DNA of 64,000 bases from Hyalella azteca (taxonomy: Eukaryota; Arthropoda; Malacostraca; Amphipoda; Hyalellidae). Shown piece after piece: positions 31,409 through 43,542 of the stretch (positions are counted from its first letter, which is position 1; each line of letters opens with the position of its first letter). The notes below the pieces were generated by a model. That model searched no databases, was not told where the DNA came from, and saw only the letters and a list, made by a program, of their open reading frames with translations. The position numbers were made by a program, and so were the translations under genes. The stretch covers positions 82,303 to 146,302 of the forward strand of contig NW_025947620.1 in the NCBI RefSeq assembly GCF_000764305.2, written 5' to 3'.

Positions 31409-34400
31409 TCACGGCTTTTGGCTCGTCCCTGCCGTGTTTTGCTTCAAAGACTCTATGTACCGCCGGACGGAGACGATGCCGTGTGTCCGCGACGCTATCC
31501 GCAGATGCCGCGCCGCCATCCGCGGATTGATGAGCGGATTGTGCAGCTCCGCGATGCTGGTCGAGCATGCCGCTGCCGGTCCACCTGCTGTCGAGAGCGA
31601 GCCCAGCCAGAACTCGTTGCCTGCGTCCAGAAAATATTCATACTTCTAATGGTTACAGGTTAGAGTTGGCATGTTTCAAAGTATTAGTAAAATGGCCTGG
31701 CCAGTACTGAAATTTTTAACCGCTGTGATCACATGCTATGAATTTAAAAATTTAGGATGATTTGTAACTCTGCTATTCAAAATTTGCGGCTCCGAAATTC
31801 AAAATTGCGGGATAAGTCGAAGGAATTGTTTCTCAGAATAAAGTATTTTTTTTTTGGTTTAAGCTAAATGAATGTTTTCAATCGGCGCTTGGCATAGGGT
31901 TGAGGTCATTAGAGATATAATTAGATTATTTCCAATCATGGGCCAAAAATAATGCGTGAACAGAAGAGTATATTTTGGATGTCTAACTAACTTTCAGGAT
32001 CAAGCAGCTTTCAATTTAGGGGGCAATCATGCGTCCAATTCAAGTCGCATAATTGTCACAACTATCCCTTACCTGGCATTGAATTTGAGTCAGCTGGATA
32101 ATTGCAGACGAGTATGCAGTCCTTGGGAACTCGCTCGAGCAGTTGACGTTTCGAGAACTTCACAACGATTTCTGTGTTAGGAAACTTTTCTCCTGACTTG
32201 GTGCCGTGTATTCTGGAGACTGGAATGTCGCTGAAGTTGATGCAATTAATTTTGTCAGTGACGTTGAGCGGCATGGCTTGGATCGCTTGCGACCAGGCAT
32301 CCACGTAGAGTTTGTTCTGTGTGGCCGATATCATCCATTCGTTGAGACCGATTCCAGAGACGTGAATGTACGCAAGTTTGTTGGCTTCCTTGGCTCGGTT
32401 GCTGGCATCGATCAACATGATTTCTGCAAGCATCTGCATTCGAGCCTTGTAGACCTGCTTGTCGAGATACGCATCTTTCAGTTGAATGTATTCGTAGTTC
32501 TCGGGTGAATTCTTAACCTCATCGAAGGTTGGTAAATAATCACGCCCCCAAAGCTTGGCCCAGGCTTGCAGGAGGCCAGACCGAGGAGATTTGTTATCTT
32601 TTCCGTACCCATTCTCAGGAGTATTTTGTTGTTGTTTGACTACACAATCCTGCCAGTCCATGAAACCCTCCTTCTCGAATCGAGCGCCCACCTGGCCAAT
32701 GATGGTGCCTTCCAGTTCGTGGGTTGCGCCATTACCAATCTCACCGCAGTTGTTGCGGCCGCCATCGTTGATGAAGGGTGACATGGAGCTGAAGCTTATA
32801 AACGCAGCTAGACGCATCTCATCGTAGCTGTTAAATTGTTCTAAACTCAGATGCTTCTTGGGGTTCGAATCCTTGCCCACTAATTCAAAGTCGCCGAAGC
32901 CTGGGGCGCCGTCGAGTAGCAGGTAATGGTCCCACGGGTTGATGAAGACCACAGGACGCTGCTTGATGAGCTTCTCGACGAGCTCGTAAACTGTCAGTCT
33001 TTCGTATAACTCCCTGCAAAGTTCAGGGATAACATGAATACATCAGGGTATGTTTGAATCACTTATGGCATTCAACTGCAAGTGAATATGAGATCAATTT
33101 TTCAGAATATTTGAGCTATGTAAGATCTATGTCATCATAGAATTGATGTCAAATTAAACACCATGTAACAGTAATAACTAACAGTCTTATTTTCTTCACA
33201 AGACAGCAAGCAATTTCTTGTATTAATAAAAGTGATGGGACATAGAGAGTGAAAAGTTTGAGAAACTTAGCCAACCTCTCGACTTCTCCTCCCCAGTCAA
33301 CTTTATGCTCTAGGAAAACAGGCAAGAGTGGAAGGAGTGTCTCGTGGATGACGGGATACGAGGAGTTGATGTAGCGACCTAGCACTTCGCGTGAGAAGAC
33401 CTTGCCTTGCTTCCGCAGCTCGTTCTTGAACGGGTTAATCTGAAACAAACACGAAATATAATGGATAAAGAATATCAAATTCATTGTAATGGATATTCGA
33501 AACACATAGTTTATTCTAGCAATTTTTTCTTTTAATTTGAAGTATTTAGCGCAAGATAAACTTAGCTTTTAAGAAAAAATGTTGTTAATGGCATTAGGTT
33601 GCTGGCTTACATGTATCTAAGCCCTGACGAAGTACGAACATTCGCTCGAATTCTTTGCGAATTTAGAAAAATCATTTGAATTTTCTACGATGGTAAATAT
33701 TTACTAGAACTAAAATTAACTATTATATTATCTATCTAACAACCGGCAAGTATAACTGCATCGGCTTGATGATCACCTTCAAAAGACTCTCAAGTCTGTT
33801 GGTGTGCACGGGGAACTGGATGGGGAAGCAGCGGCTGTTGTGAAGCACCTCATCCACCGTCACCTCATCCGCCTCCACGTCGGGGAAGCGTTCCAAGTGG
33901 CACATCAGGGCGGCTCCTTTTGTGTGCTCCTCAGCTGGCTTGGAACTGAAAGGGGACAAGGTCGTTATAGTATAATTAATTGTAAGGTAATTCATGCCTG
34001 CGACTCCGGTTCGCAACCTTGGTATTTTGCTGGACTCTGAGCTTTCGATGAACCATCACATTGCCAAGTCAGCACCGCGTTCTTTCGGCGCTCTGCTCAC
34101 GAGGCCGGTCCTCGAGACCTTCGTGGTGGCGCTAGTTCAGACCAGATTGGACTTCACTATGGTAATGCCACACTCTACGAACTCTATTTATTAGTTTATT
34201 TAGTGTCCACAATCTATGAACACTTGATAAACTGTAATCCGTAATGAACGCTGCTGCGCGACTCGTGTGCAATAAGCGAAAATTGACGCCGATATTGTGC
34301 GATCTACATTGGCTGCGCATTCAGCAGCGCACGCAGTTCAAGGACGCTGTTCTGACATTCCGATGCCTTCACGGCCTGGCGCCCCCTTATCTCGCGGAAT

Positions 34401-35116
34401 GTCTGCAGCGCGTGTCGTATCAATCATCTAGAAGGCGACTGCGTTCGTCATCAAGCAGCGGATCTCGTCGTTCCATCTACACTTCTATCTACCGTCGGCG
34501 ACAGAGCGTTCCCGGTCGCCGCCGGAGCCTGGATCAGCCTGCCGGCTTCCGTATCATCGGCTCCTTCGTTGCAGGTGTCTCGTCGATGCCCAAAGACGGA
34601 ACTATTGCACGGAAAATCGTTACACGCTTACTTTAGCGCGCAGTCGCGATAACATCACAATTAAATGATGAAGTTAATGGACCCACCTCATGATGCAGTG
34701 GAGTTTGAGACCCCAGAGGGCGCAGTGCAGTGATGCAGTGGAGTCTGACCCACCTGATGATGCAGTGGAGTCTGACCCACCTGATGATGCAGTGCAGTGA
34801 TGCAGTGGAGTCTGACCCACCTAATGATGCAGTGCAGTGATGCAGTGGAGTCTGACCCACCTGATGATGCAGTGCAGTGATGCAGTGGAGTTTGACCCAC
34901 CTGATGATGCAGTGCAGTGATGCAGTGGAGTTTGACCCACCTGATGATGCAGTGCAGTGATGCAGTGCAGTGATGCAGTGGAGTTTGACCTACTTGATGA
35001 TGCAGTGCAGTGATGCAGTGGAGTTTGACCCACCTGATGATGCAGTGCAGTGATGCAGTGGAGTCGTGTTTGAGGCCCGCCAGGCCTTTCTCTCTCTTCC
35101 GCGCCCCATTCATCAT
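31409..35116 (-). CDS. DUF4804 / MavL-like macrodomain-fold protein (putative ADP-ribose-processing)
   Basis: Five minus-strand exons: 35034-35116 (ATG at 35114-35116), 33777-33945, 33276-33439, 32073-33013, 31409-31620; 1569 nt, 522 residues, phases continuous. Diagnostic stretches are NPWDHYLLLDGAPGFGDFEL, VGARFEKEGFMDWQDCVV, an IHVSGIGLNEW segment, INFSDIP, and the C-terminal GNEFWLGSLSTAGGPAAA with STSIAELHNPLINP. From memory these fit Pfam DUF4804, whose bacterial member MavL is a PARG-like macrodomain ADP-ribosyl hydrolase. Catalytic activity here is inference. No signal peptide or membrane segment is seen, so a cytosolic location is likely. The first exon is the least certain: its donor sits in a tandem array of identical donors and an extra 5' exon is possible. 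A LINE fragment occupies the first intron on the opposite strand. Confidence 0.8.
33990..34625 (+). mobile_element. Decayed non-LTR retrotransposon (CR1/L2-like LINE), reverse transcriptase C-terminal part
   Basis: Two plus-strand open stretches give typical LINE reverse-transcriptase C-terminal motifs: VRNLGILLDSELSMNHHI near 34010, then NAAARLVCNK and DLHWLRIQQRTQFK with FRCLHGLAPPYLAECLQRVS from 34245. The two parts are in different frames and about 70 bases of non-matching sequence lie between them. The 3' portion drifts out of frame near 34430. No 5' part, endonuclease or poly-A tail is visible, so it is a dead 5'-truncated copy. It sits antisense in intron 1 of the DUF4804 gene. Confidence 0.8.
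34682..35060. repeat. 40-bp array spanning the donor of DUF4804 exon 1 (minus strand)
   Basis: About nine units. On the minus strand each reads ACTCCACTGCATCACTGCAC then TGCATCATCAG|GTGGGTC. The first in transcription order is the end of exon 35034-35116. All later copies repeat the same strong donor. Because 40 is not a multiple of 3, a 142-codon repeat ORF cycles through three frames. Confidence 0.9.
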
Positions 35117-35449
35117 CGGTTGGCCTATTCACAATCAACGATCGTCTCAATGGCACAATAGAGTTCATTGATTTCTTGGAATATTTTATACAAAAATGGC
35201 CTTGGCTATAGCGCGTGCTGAAATAAACTTCTGCTTCTAATGTGTAGATTGAATTTATGCGGAAGTTGTAGAGATAAATAAAAAAGTGATATCGTTCTCA
35301 TTTTTTTTCACACAAACTACATTGAAATAACTTGTTCGTTTACTTTATACGCAAAATTGTCCAAATGTTGGACTACAAACTGGAATTTAGGCGAAATGAT
35401 TTGTTTATCATACTAGCTGGTCTCTTAAAAACAGTCGAAAGTTTATAAT

Positions 35450-35600
35450 TCTGTCATCCAATAGCTGATGGCTTTTTCAAAATTAACCCCCAATTGCAGA
35501 TGAGAAATCGGCTGCTACGTGTACTTGGGTCGCTACGTGCTCTTAGGTCGCTACGTGCACTTAGACTGTTATGTGTACTAAAGCAAGTTTTGAAAGTACT
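35450..35600. repeat. Dispersed repeat copy 3
   Basis: Contains TTCTGTCATCCAATAGCTGA and TGAGAAATCGGCTGCTACGT, matching 17528-17640, followed by two or three local copies of GGTCGCTACGTGCNCTTA. Confidence 0.55.
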
Positions 35601-37489
35601 GCCCCTAACTATTTGGTGAATCTTGATCACACCGCGTAGCTAAGCACCTGCTCTTGCGGACATCATTTGCCTGCATCGAAGTGCATCATTCAATCGATTA
35701 TCGAACCACTCTTTACACATCCAAAGAACACAAGTCAGAGTACAGCCCATACAATTCTCTAGGTACTGCTTTTTTGAAATTGAAATGTATTCAAACTATA
35801 GATTTATTTTGGCGTTGTCAAGACACTTACTTGACTTCCCTAGCAACACGCCCAATTAGTCGAGGATAAACTGCAAGTACTGTTAAAGATAATCGAAATT
35901 AACAAATTATCATCAACGGCTGATAAACTAAATGGAATAATACACATACTCCTATTAATGGACAATTAATAAACAACTTAAACAATTAAATTTATTCGTT
36001 AATATCAAACGAGTCTCTAGGTTCCCATAACATTTTTATGTTCTAAATTCTAACTAGTAATGCAATATAATTATGCTGACTAGATAAAGCGTTACGAGAG
36101 AAGAAGTATTTCCAGCATTCAATCGTTATATAGTTGTGAGCTTTTCTGTTAAAGACCCAATTTTTAATCTAAGGAATGAAATATTTTTAAGGCTAGAGAA
36201 TAAGTAACACATACCACTTGCCCCGCACGCCGCATGCACACTGGGCCACAAGTGAGGTGCTCTCGGCTGTGGCACTTATCGACGTGGCATGTCAGGTGCG
36301 TGTGCCCTGACCACGCCACACTGCGCCACACGTCTCAAGGTGCTCAGTCGGAGGGGCTGAGACGGCTTCACTTAATTAACAGCTCTACGTGCTGCCAGAC
36401 GTGATGCGAACAAAAAAAGGGATACAATCGTATCCGCATAAGTTGCAGGTCTTGTAGTTATTCACACTTGCATTCAGCAATGATTAACAATTCGTTGCGG
36501 CATGATTTGCATGGGAATGATATTGTAGCCGAATTTGATAGAAGATCTTGCACTTCTAGAAACAAATAACAATAGTTTTTACCGCGACGGATCTTAGTTT
36601 CTATCTAAAGCTAATGTGTCGCCACATCTCTGAATGTTGTTGAACTGGAATTACCCTATACCTATTAACCTATTAACCAAAGATTTTCTATTGCTGAGTG
36701 AACAATTACACTTTCACATTTATTTTCGTGGTAAAGTCATATAATAAATAGAACACACGGATTCTCCTGGTCATTTGCGCTCTTAATATAGGCCTACAGC
36801 AATTTATTAGGAGCTCGGAGAGGCGCGTGCTGAATATTTCTGATGTGAATAAGAAAAAAAAAGTGGCAGCCAGGCTATGGTGTTTCTTTCAGATGATAGA
36901 AACACCACAGAAATCGCATTATATTCCTATTATAGAGATATTTTTAATATAAACCCATAAATTATGCAAAGCATCGAGAGTAAAATACAAAAAAAAAACA
37001 TTATATATTCAATGGAAAAATAGATATTCAAATGATATTCATTGTATGACTGGAAGTAACTTTGGTCAGTTGCTGTGTTACCAAGGCACCCGAATAAATT
37101 AGCGCACGAACCTCGAATTTCCCAAATTCTGGGATTGTTTGCTGCAGAACTTCAGTTTTGGCAGCAAAAATGCTTTAACGAGTCGCACGATTTTCTTCCT
37201 ACGCTACCTCCAGGGGCAGTTTAGTCAGTCAGGGTGCATAACGAAATTAATTCAGCAAAAGAAAAAAGGATCAGTCGTTAAAACCTTGAAAAAATGCGCT
37301 AATAATCGTTAACAAAATGAACTTCTTTTAAATCGATCAACGGAAAGATTAGATTTCGGTCGTAATTGCAGTTGAAAAAAAATTTAACTTGATTAATATG
37401 CTCGTGATGATATATTGTGCATATACAAAGACGAAAAGTTTTTTAACTGTTATAGTGTGCCAATAAACCCAAATGTTGCGGTTTCTGCA

Positions 37490-37625
37490 AAAATTCGGGT
37501 TTGCGGACATAGTCATTTCATTTTGATTGGCAGACATTGTCATTTTATTTTGATTTGCAAACATTGTCATTTAATTAGGATTTGCAGGCATTCTCATTTC
37601 ATTTAGATTTGCAGACATTTGAATT
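37490..37625. repeat. ~27-bp minisatellite
   Basis: About four to five units of TTGCAGACATTGTCATTTCA followed by TTTTGAT, with small differences. Confidence 0.85.
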
Positions 37626-37684
37626 TGAAGATAAACTGAATGATGAGCTACGCGGGACTAGAAATTGCCTTTCTAGTCCCACCA

Positions 37685-37885
37685 AACCCCTCAGCTTTTA
37701 TGCTTGCTAATCACAAAAACAAAACTTCCTAGCATTTAAACTTGTTAATCACAAAACCTAGCATTTATGCTTGCTAATCACAAAACTTCCTAGCATGTAT
37801 GCTTGCTAATCACAAAACTTCCTAGCATGTATGCTTGCTAATCATAAATTAAAACTTCATAGCATTTATGCCTGCTAATCACATC
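37685..37885. repeat. ~37-bp minisatellite CTAGCATTTATGCTTGCTAA
   Basis: Five to six units of a segment ending TCACAAAACTTC. They are intergenic, with no exon at either edge. Confidence 0.85.
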
Positions 37886-38019
37886 AGGCCCGCAAGCAAA
37901 TACTTTGTAGAAGGAACTTGGCGTGACTGCTATCTCGGCGCTCCATGTAATTAGACTGTAAATGCTCTGAAAATGAAGGAGCTTGACTTTCACCGTACAG
38001 AAACCATTAATGTCTAAGA

Positions 38020-38450
38020 TTTGTCTTCACTCATATAGCGTCGTCTCGACACATTGGCTTCACGCTTGTATTCACTCACGTTGCGTCGTCTCGACACATT
38101 GGCTTCTCGCTGTCTTCACTCATATAGCGTCGTCTCGACACATTGGCTTCTCGCTGTCTTCACTCATATAGCGTCGTCTCGACACATTGGCTTCACGCTG
38201 TCTTCACTCATATAGCGTCGTCTCGACACATTGTCTTCTCGCTGTCTTCACTCATATAGCGTCGTCTCGACACATTGGCTTCTCGCTGTCTTCACTCATA
38301 TAGCGTCGTCTCGACACATTGGCTTCTCGCTGTCTTCACTCATATAGCGTCGTTTCGACACATTGGCTTCACGCTGTCTTCACTCAAATAGCGTCGTCTC
38401 GACACATTGGCTTCACGCTTGTATTCACTCATGTTGCGTCGTCTTGACCC
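38020..38450. repeat. 44-bp minisatellite (~10 units)
   Basis: Units of CACTCATATAGCGTCGTCTC followed by GACACATTGGCTTCTCGCTGTCTT, very similar to each other. They read open in one frame but lack any gene-like context. Confidence 0.9.
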
Positions 38451-41400
38451 AAAATCGTCTCATGTCATGGCAACATTAAAGCAGAGTTGAATTTATAATA
38501 CCGGAAATATGAAGTCAAGGTCACAGGTGTTGTTTCACAAAAAAATTTGTTTGAAAGGAACGAAAGCATCATGCTGATGACTCGAAGGCATTACCAAAAT
38601 CAGGAGCATAGTGTATTACAGGCTGTTCGTTGTCAAATGGTATATCATCCAATATATGTGCATTTCTAGGACTCTTGTATCTTTTGCTGCGATATGAAAA
38701 GCCTGAACCAGGCTATAAACTGATTCAATTCGGCAGTAATGTGGCACACGTGGTCTCGACAATCTCCACGACCTCGGCAGTTCAGAGGAGCGTCCGTTGT
38801 AGGTTAGTTGTCTGCGAGCTTCTGCGGCAGGAGGAGGTTGAGTCATTTAGCCCCCGGCAGGTTAATAAACTGGAAGTGTGATATGAGTTGAGTAGATCAT
38901 GTGCTCGTAATGTTTGTAAATTAATTCAACTACCTATTTCACATAAAAAATAATTGTTAGTTTTATGTAATCAATTAAGTTAAAAACGGATTTACATTCA
39001 ATATTATATTAGTCCTTATTCGTTCCCCTCTTTAGCTTAAATAAACAAAGTTTGTAAATAATGTAAGAGAAAATCTGTATTTCCAGTGTCGATACATAAT
39101 CGAGAAAAAGAAACACGTGTTTCATGATTAATTTGGTTAAAATTATTGCATATTTCATTTGCGGGCATAAAGACATTAAGATATTTATGCATCCGAAATT
39201 CGACAAATCATTTATAAAGATCGTTTGTAACTACTCAAATAACTTCATCGTGGTGGTCACTGCATAACTACCGTAACTAACTCGATCGTTCCAGTACCGT
39301 AACAACCTTAACGGTCGCTTCGCACTGCATAGTAGCTGCCGTAACTACCTGTTTTCAGCTGTAACTGCTGCCAGTTCGTCGCACATCAGTAACAGGTTGA
39401 AGTTGTCTGTTGTATCTGAATTCGGAATTTTTTGAATCGGGCAGAGCATTACACCATCTCGGGAGCAGCCCATCAAAACACATGCACCATGAATGGGTGC
39501 AAGTATAGTTCATTAAAGCTATTATAGTAAGATGAGGATCAAACTAATTATGATGTTCAAAGTTGAACAGTTCAATATGTATCATAAGATTAATTATTGA
39601 TAGAAACGAGCATTGCATTAAATTACATTATTATCTTATAATCACCCGATTATTATCAATAGTGTAACAATACCAATAATATATATAACAACACACTGTG
39701 ACACAATTTGCAATAATATTATCATTATTATAACAAACAAGCATTGTTGTGAAAAAATAATGTCAAATAATATGGAATTTTAATTAGAGAGGTTGATCTG
39801 ATACGGTAACAATGCTGCCTACCTACGCATGTTCAGACATAAGTCTACGGGAAATACCACCAGTATTTAATTAACTTTCAGAACGTGTCAAAATATAGGA
39901 ATGATTAAGGAGCAGAGCAGGCATAATAACAAGAAATATTAAAAAATATCAATAATAAGAAATTCCTTTTGTAACAGGTAAGATTTCAGCTTCTACTTTG
40001 CCTGGTTGAACGATTTTGATTTTTATGCAATACTTTAAATGCGGTGAATTGCTGAACTTGCACTCATACAATTTGAACTTGCACTCATACAATGTGTTAG
40101 TAATTGTTTTTTTATGTGTTTTTGTTGCCCTTTCATCGCCATGCTGAGTGGCACGCTCAACTTCTGCTGGTGCAACTTATTCATCCATGAGTTCCAACAC
40201 CATAACAATTGGAAGGACCGCTTTAGTTGACCAAAAAACTGAAAAGAATATTACTGAAGATATTCCATTCTGTTCTAACGAAAAATAATCAAATTGTTTT
40301 TCCGAATACAGGATGAAAAATTTCCTCTCTGACGACGACCGAACTCGCAATTAAAAATTTCATCTTGTTACATCGTTTCTCCTCATTATAGGGAAAATAT
40401 TATTAATCCCAGTTATTAAACAAATCAATTTTCAATTTATGCTTTCGTTTCATATTTTACTCAAGTGTAGAAACTTTCATCGAAAGAGGGCGAGCTCTTT
40501 TTTTCAAGCATGCATTTCCAAAAACAATAATTTTTGCCAACGTAAAATTTCAGTTTTGGTGGAATAATTCCTATAAACATTAACTTCAATATACATAATA
40601 AATTTATGATATGCAGGTTAAAAATTCCAGTTGTGAACATTTACTGCCATTTTATATGACGAGGCATCATAAGCCATCCTAAAAATTCTCTTGATTTGAA
40701 AAATTAGCATAGCTGCCAATGAATTGAGAAGGATTCAATGACGACGAATGTGCAGAGTTGGAAAATTTGAGAGGTTATTTTTATTATATATTCTGCTAGG
40801 CCATTTAACAGCGATGGAACAAGAGATTGCGTCTAGAGCGCTGTCAAAATATTCTAAAATTCCGGCAATAAAAACTTTTCAAGCCCATTTAATTCAATTC
40901 AAATCGTAGTTGGCATCGTAAAATGCTCAAATTTACTTAATTGATTCATATAGTAGACTCCAAATGTGACTCGTGGCAGCTCGATTAATTTCAACGTGGA
41001 TAAAAATGGAACCGCAAAATGCATACGTTGTGCGAAAAATGAAGTCATTAGCTAGATAAATGATTCCGTTGCTCCCCGACAAGTCCAATTATATCGCGAC
41101 TCAATTTAGTTCCGCGTTGCGGCTCTTTCAAAACCTAAATAAAATATGATAGCCGTTATGCGTTTTTATAAGCTTTTCCAGTCGCTGGTTCGACTCAAAG
41201 AATTACGATTGAGATTTATGATTAGAATGAGTTAACTGCTGAAAAATGAAGATATGTACACTCGTATTACGCAACCATGTACACCAACTGCCTAAAAAAT
41301 TAACCAGTTGAAGTCCATAAATTTATATCGAACTTGATCCATTTAATGTGACAACCTTGTACGGCATTTAGTCTGCTTCTACACTATCGACACTGGCGAG

Positions 41401-42447
41401 CTTTTGTAAACTGACACCGAGGCACCGCTGTTGCATACACGGCCAAAAGAGACTGCATGATTATATCATCACTGAACAAATTTTAACGCCTTTGGCCCTA
41501 AACTTAATTAACAACATATGTTCGATGCAACACTGCAGAAAAAATTGATATTAAGACATTACTTTTTTGTTTGAATATGAAAAAGGCAATCATTTATAGT
41601 GTATTTTATGTAACTAGTTCAGTAATGTAACTTACTTACTTTAGTTAGTAACTTCGTTACTTAGTTTTTCCACATTGTGGCAAATCTCAAATTTTGGTAT
41701 CGATATACAACCTTCAAAAATTAAAAATTACTGTCACAATGATAAACCAAATGTTCTTTTATTGGATATTCAATTGAATGATTCATGAATGTGAGTTGAT
41801 ATTTTCTCTGAATTCGTGCACTCTGAATTCTAAAAAAATTGTAACAAAGTCGCGTTCCTTGCCCGCGAGTTTCATAAAAAATATTGATCAGCTACTTGCA
41901 AGGTCTTTGGATACGCACTCACGAATCAAGTAACGGCTTTTGTTCATAACTGTTGATAAGCTTTACTAATTCCAGCCGTGACGTGAATGTAGGTAGAAAA
42001 AGTTAAATAAAAACAAAATATTCAACGAGTCAATATGTGATTTATGGATGAGAATCACATAAGGAACTAGAATCAAATAGTTATAGATATCGAGTGCAAA
42101 TTGTGAGTCACACGACATCCATCCAATTTGACAGAAAGACTCGTCAATTTATCACAGGTGAAACTTTTTTGCTTGTCGAATGGATGAGAAGAAGCTCGCT
42201 TTATCCACTTTCAACGTTCATTAGCACTTAAAAATCGCTGATTATCAATAGTTCATCATGACACTCTTTCACTTCTTCATTTTTTCGAGGCCGATAGCAT
42301 GTGATTGCTGGTTCGTTAATTATAAATGAAGATCTGATACTGGACACAATCTGCGTCAGCAATCACCAGAAATAATGATTGACTTTGGGTAATTGTGATT
42401 GTTCTATGTATAATTGCTAACTTTGGGAAGTTTTAAACGAAAGTTAA

Positions 42448-43542
42448 GGGGACCGTCTAACCTAAATTGGAGATAGCCTATAACTCCTAAAGTTATTATC
42501 CGATCATCATGAAACTTCACATTCAAACGTAAAATGTAAAAATAAAAACATTTTACTTCTATGAATTTTTCGAAAAAATTGATAGAAAACGTGATATTCA
42601 TAGAAAACGGAAAAATAACGGTTACTATAGAAAATCTATCTCCTCCCACAAATATCGTCCTACAACATCCAGACACATATCATTCGATTCGTAAAGACCA
42701 TATCTATCGACTCTATCATCACTTTTTTCATTTTCCACCTAGTTTTTTTTTTTATGACGTTTTTTTCCCATTTTTTACATTTTTCACCCCTCCCCCCCCT
42801 TCTCCCCCATATAAAAAACGAACCAGACTGAAATTCAAAAAAGTGATGATAGAGTCGATAGGCCTGGTCTTTACGAATCGAATGGTATATGTCTCATTGC
42901 TGTAGCTTAAAAACTGTAGGAGGAGATAGGTTTGCCGTGCGACCAATCGGAGGTTTTCAGGACGCCCAAAAAACTGCCGCGGGGCACGTAAAATAACGTA
43001 AAAGAGTCGTAACGTAGCCAACATACCGAAACTAAGCCAAAAGTACGCAAGGAAGGTGTAGAGCGAGCGAGTGGCAACCTTCCACCTTGCTGTCATGATG
43101 GGCACTAAGTGCTTAGCAGCTCCACCCTGTATTTTATAGTCCACGCCTTCTAATTTTCTCCATAAAGAATAATGAAGGCCTCCCAACACCCCCCCCCGTT
43201 CTATGGGGCGTGGTGAACGTAAAAATGGACGTAGACAGATGATTTTGCTACCAATAGAATCGTCAGAAAGTAAGCTTTAACATGAGTATATGCACCGGAT
43301 AATGCCATGATTGGCCGCTTTACGTCAGGCGTTCCTTTTTAGTTTGTCCAGCCCTCTAATTAGTTCCATAGGTAATAGTTAAAGGGCCTAAAAACTGCCC
43401 TTCTTTGGGAAGCTGTCACGAAATCATTTTTTGACGCACAGGGATGATTCTGGTACCGTTGAATGCGTTGAAAAGTGAGCTTTAAGATGAGCCCAAAAAG
43501 TGGAAAACGCCTAAATTGAAAATTTTAGGTTAGACGGTCCCC
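42448..43542. mobile_element. TTAA-flanked 1.1-kb inverted-repeat element (non-autonomous piggyBac-like)
   Basis: Perfect 19-bp terminal inverted repeats (GGGGACCGTCTAACCTAAA and its complement) are directly flanked by TTAA on both sides, the target duplication typical of piggyBac transposition. The interior holds a large hairpin: 42636-42728 pairs with 42837-42930, including ATTCGATTCGTAAAGACCA and its complement. No transposase is encoded, and the 145-codon antisense ORF inside has no recognisable motif. The element is intergenic and looks intact, so it may be young. Confidence 0.88.

Noticed and set aside
34688..35168. 142- and 115-codon minus-strand ORFs rich in LHCITALHH
   Set aside because: They are repeat translations of the 40-bp donor array. 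Only the first 83 bases of the longer one are kept, as an exon.
37985..38450. CRISPR-like array of regular repeats
   Set aside because: Units are directly abutting tandem copies with no unique spacers, and the sequence is eukaryotic.
42752..43189. 145-codon minus-strand ORF
   Set aside because: It lies wholly inside the TTAA-flanked inverted-repeat element, has no transposase motif and overlaps the hairpin arm.
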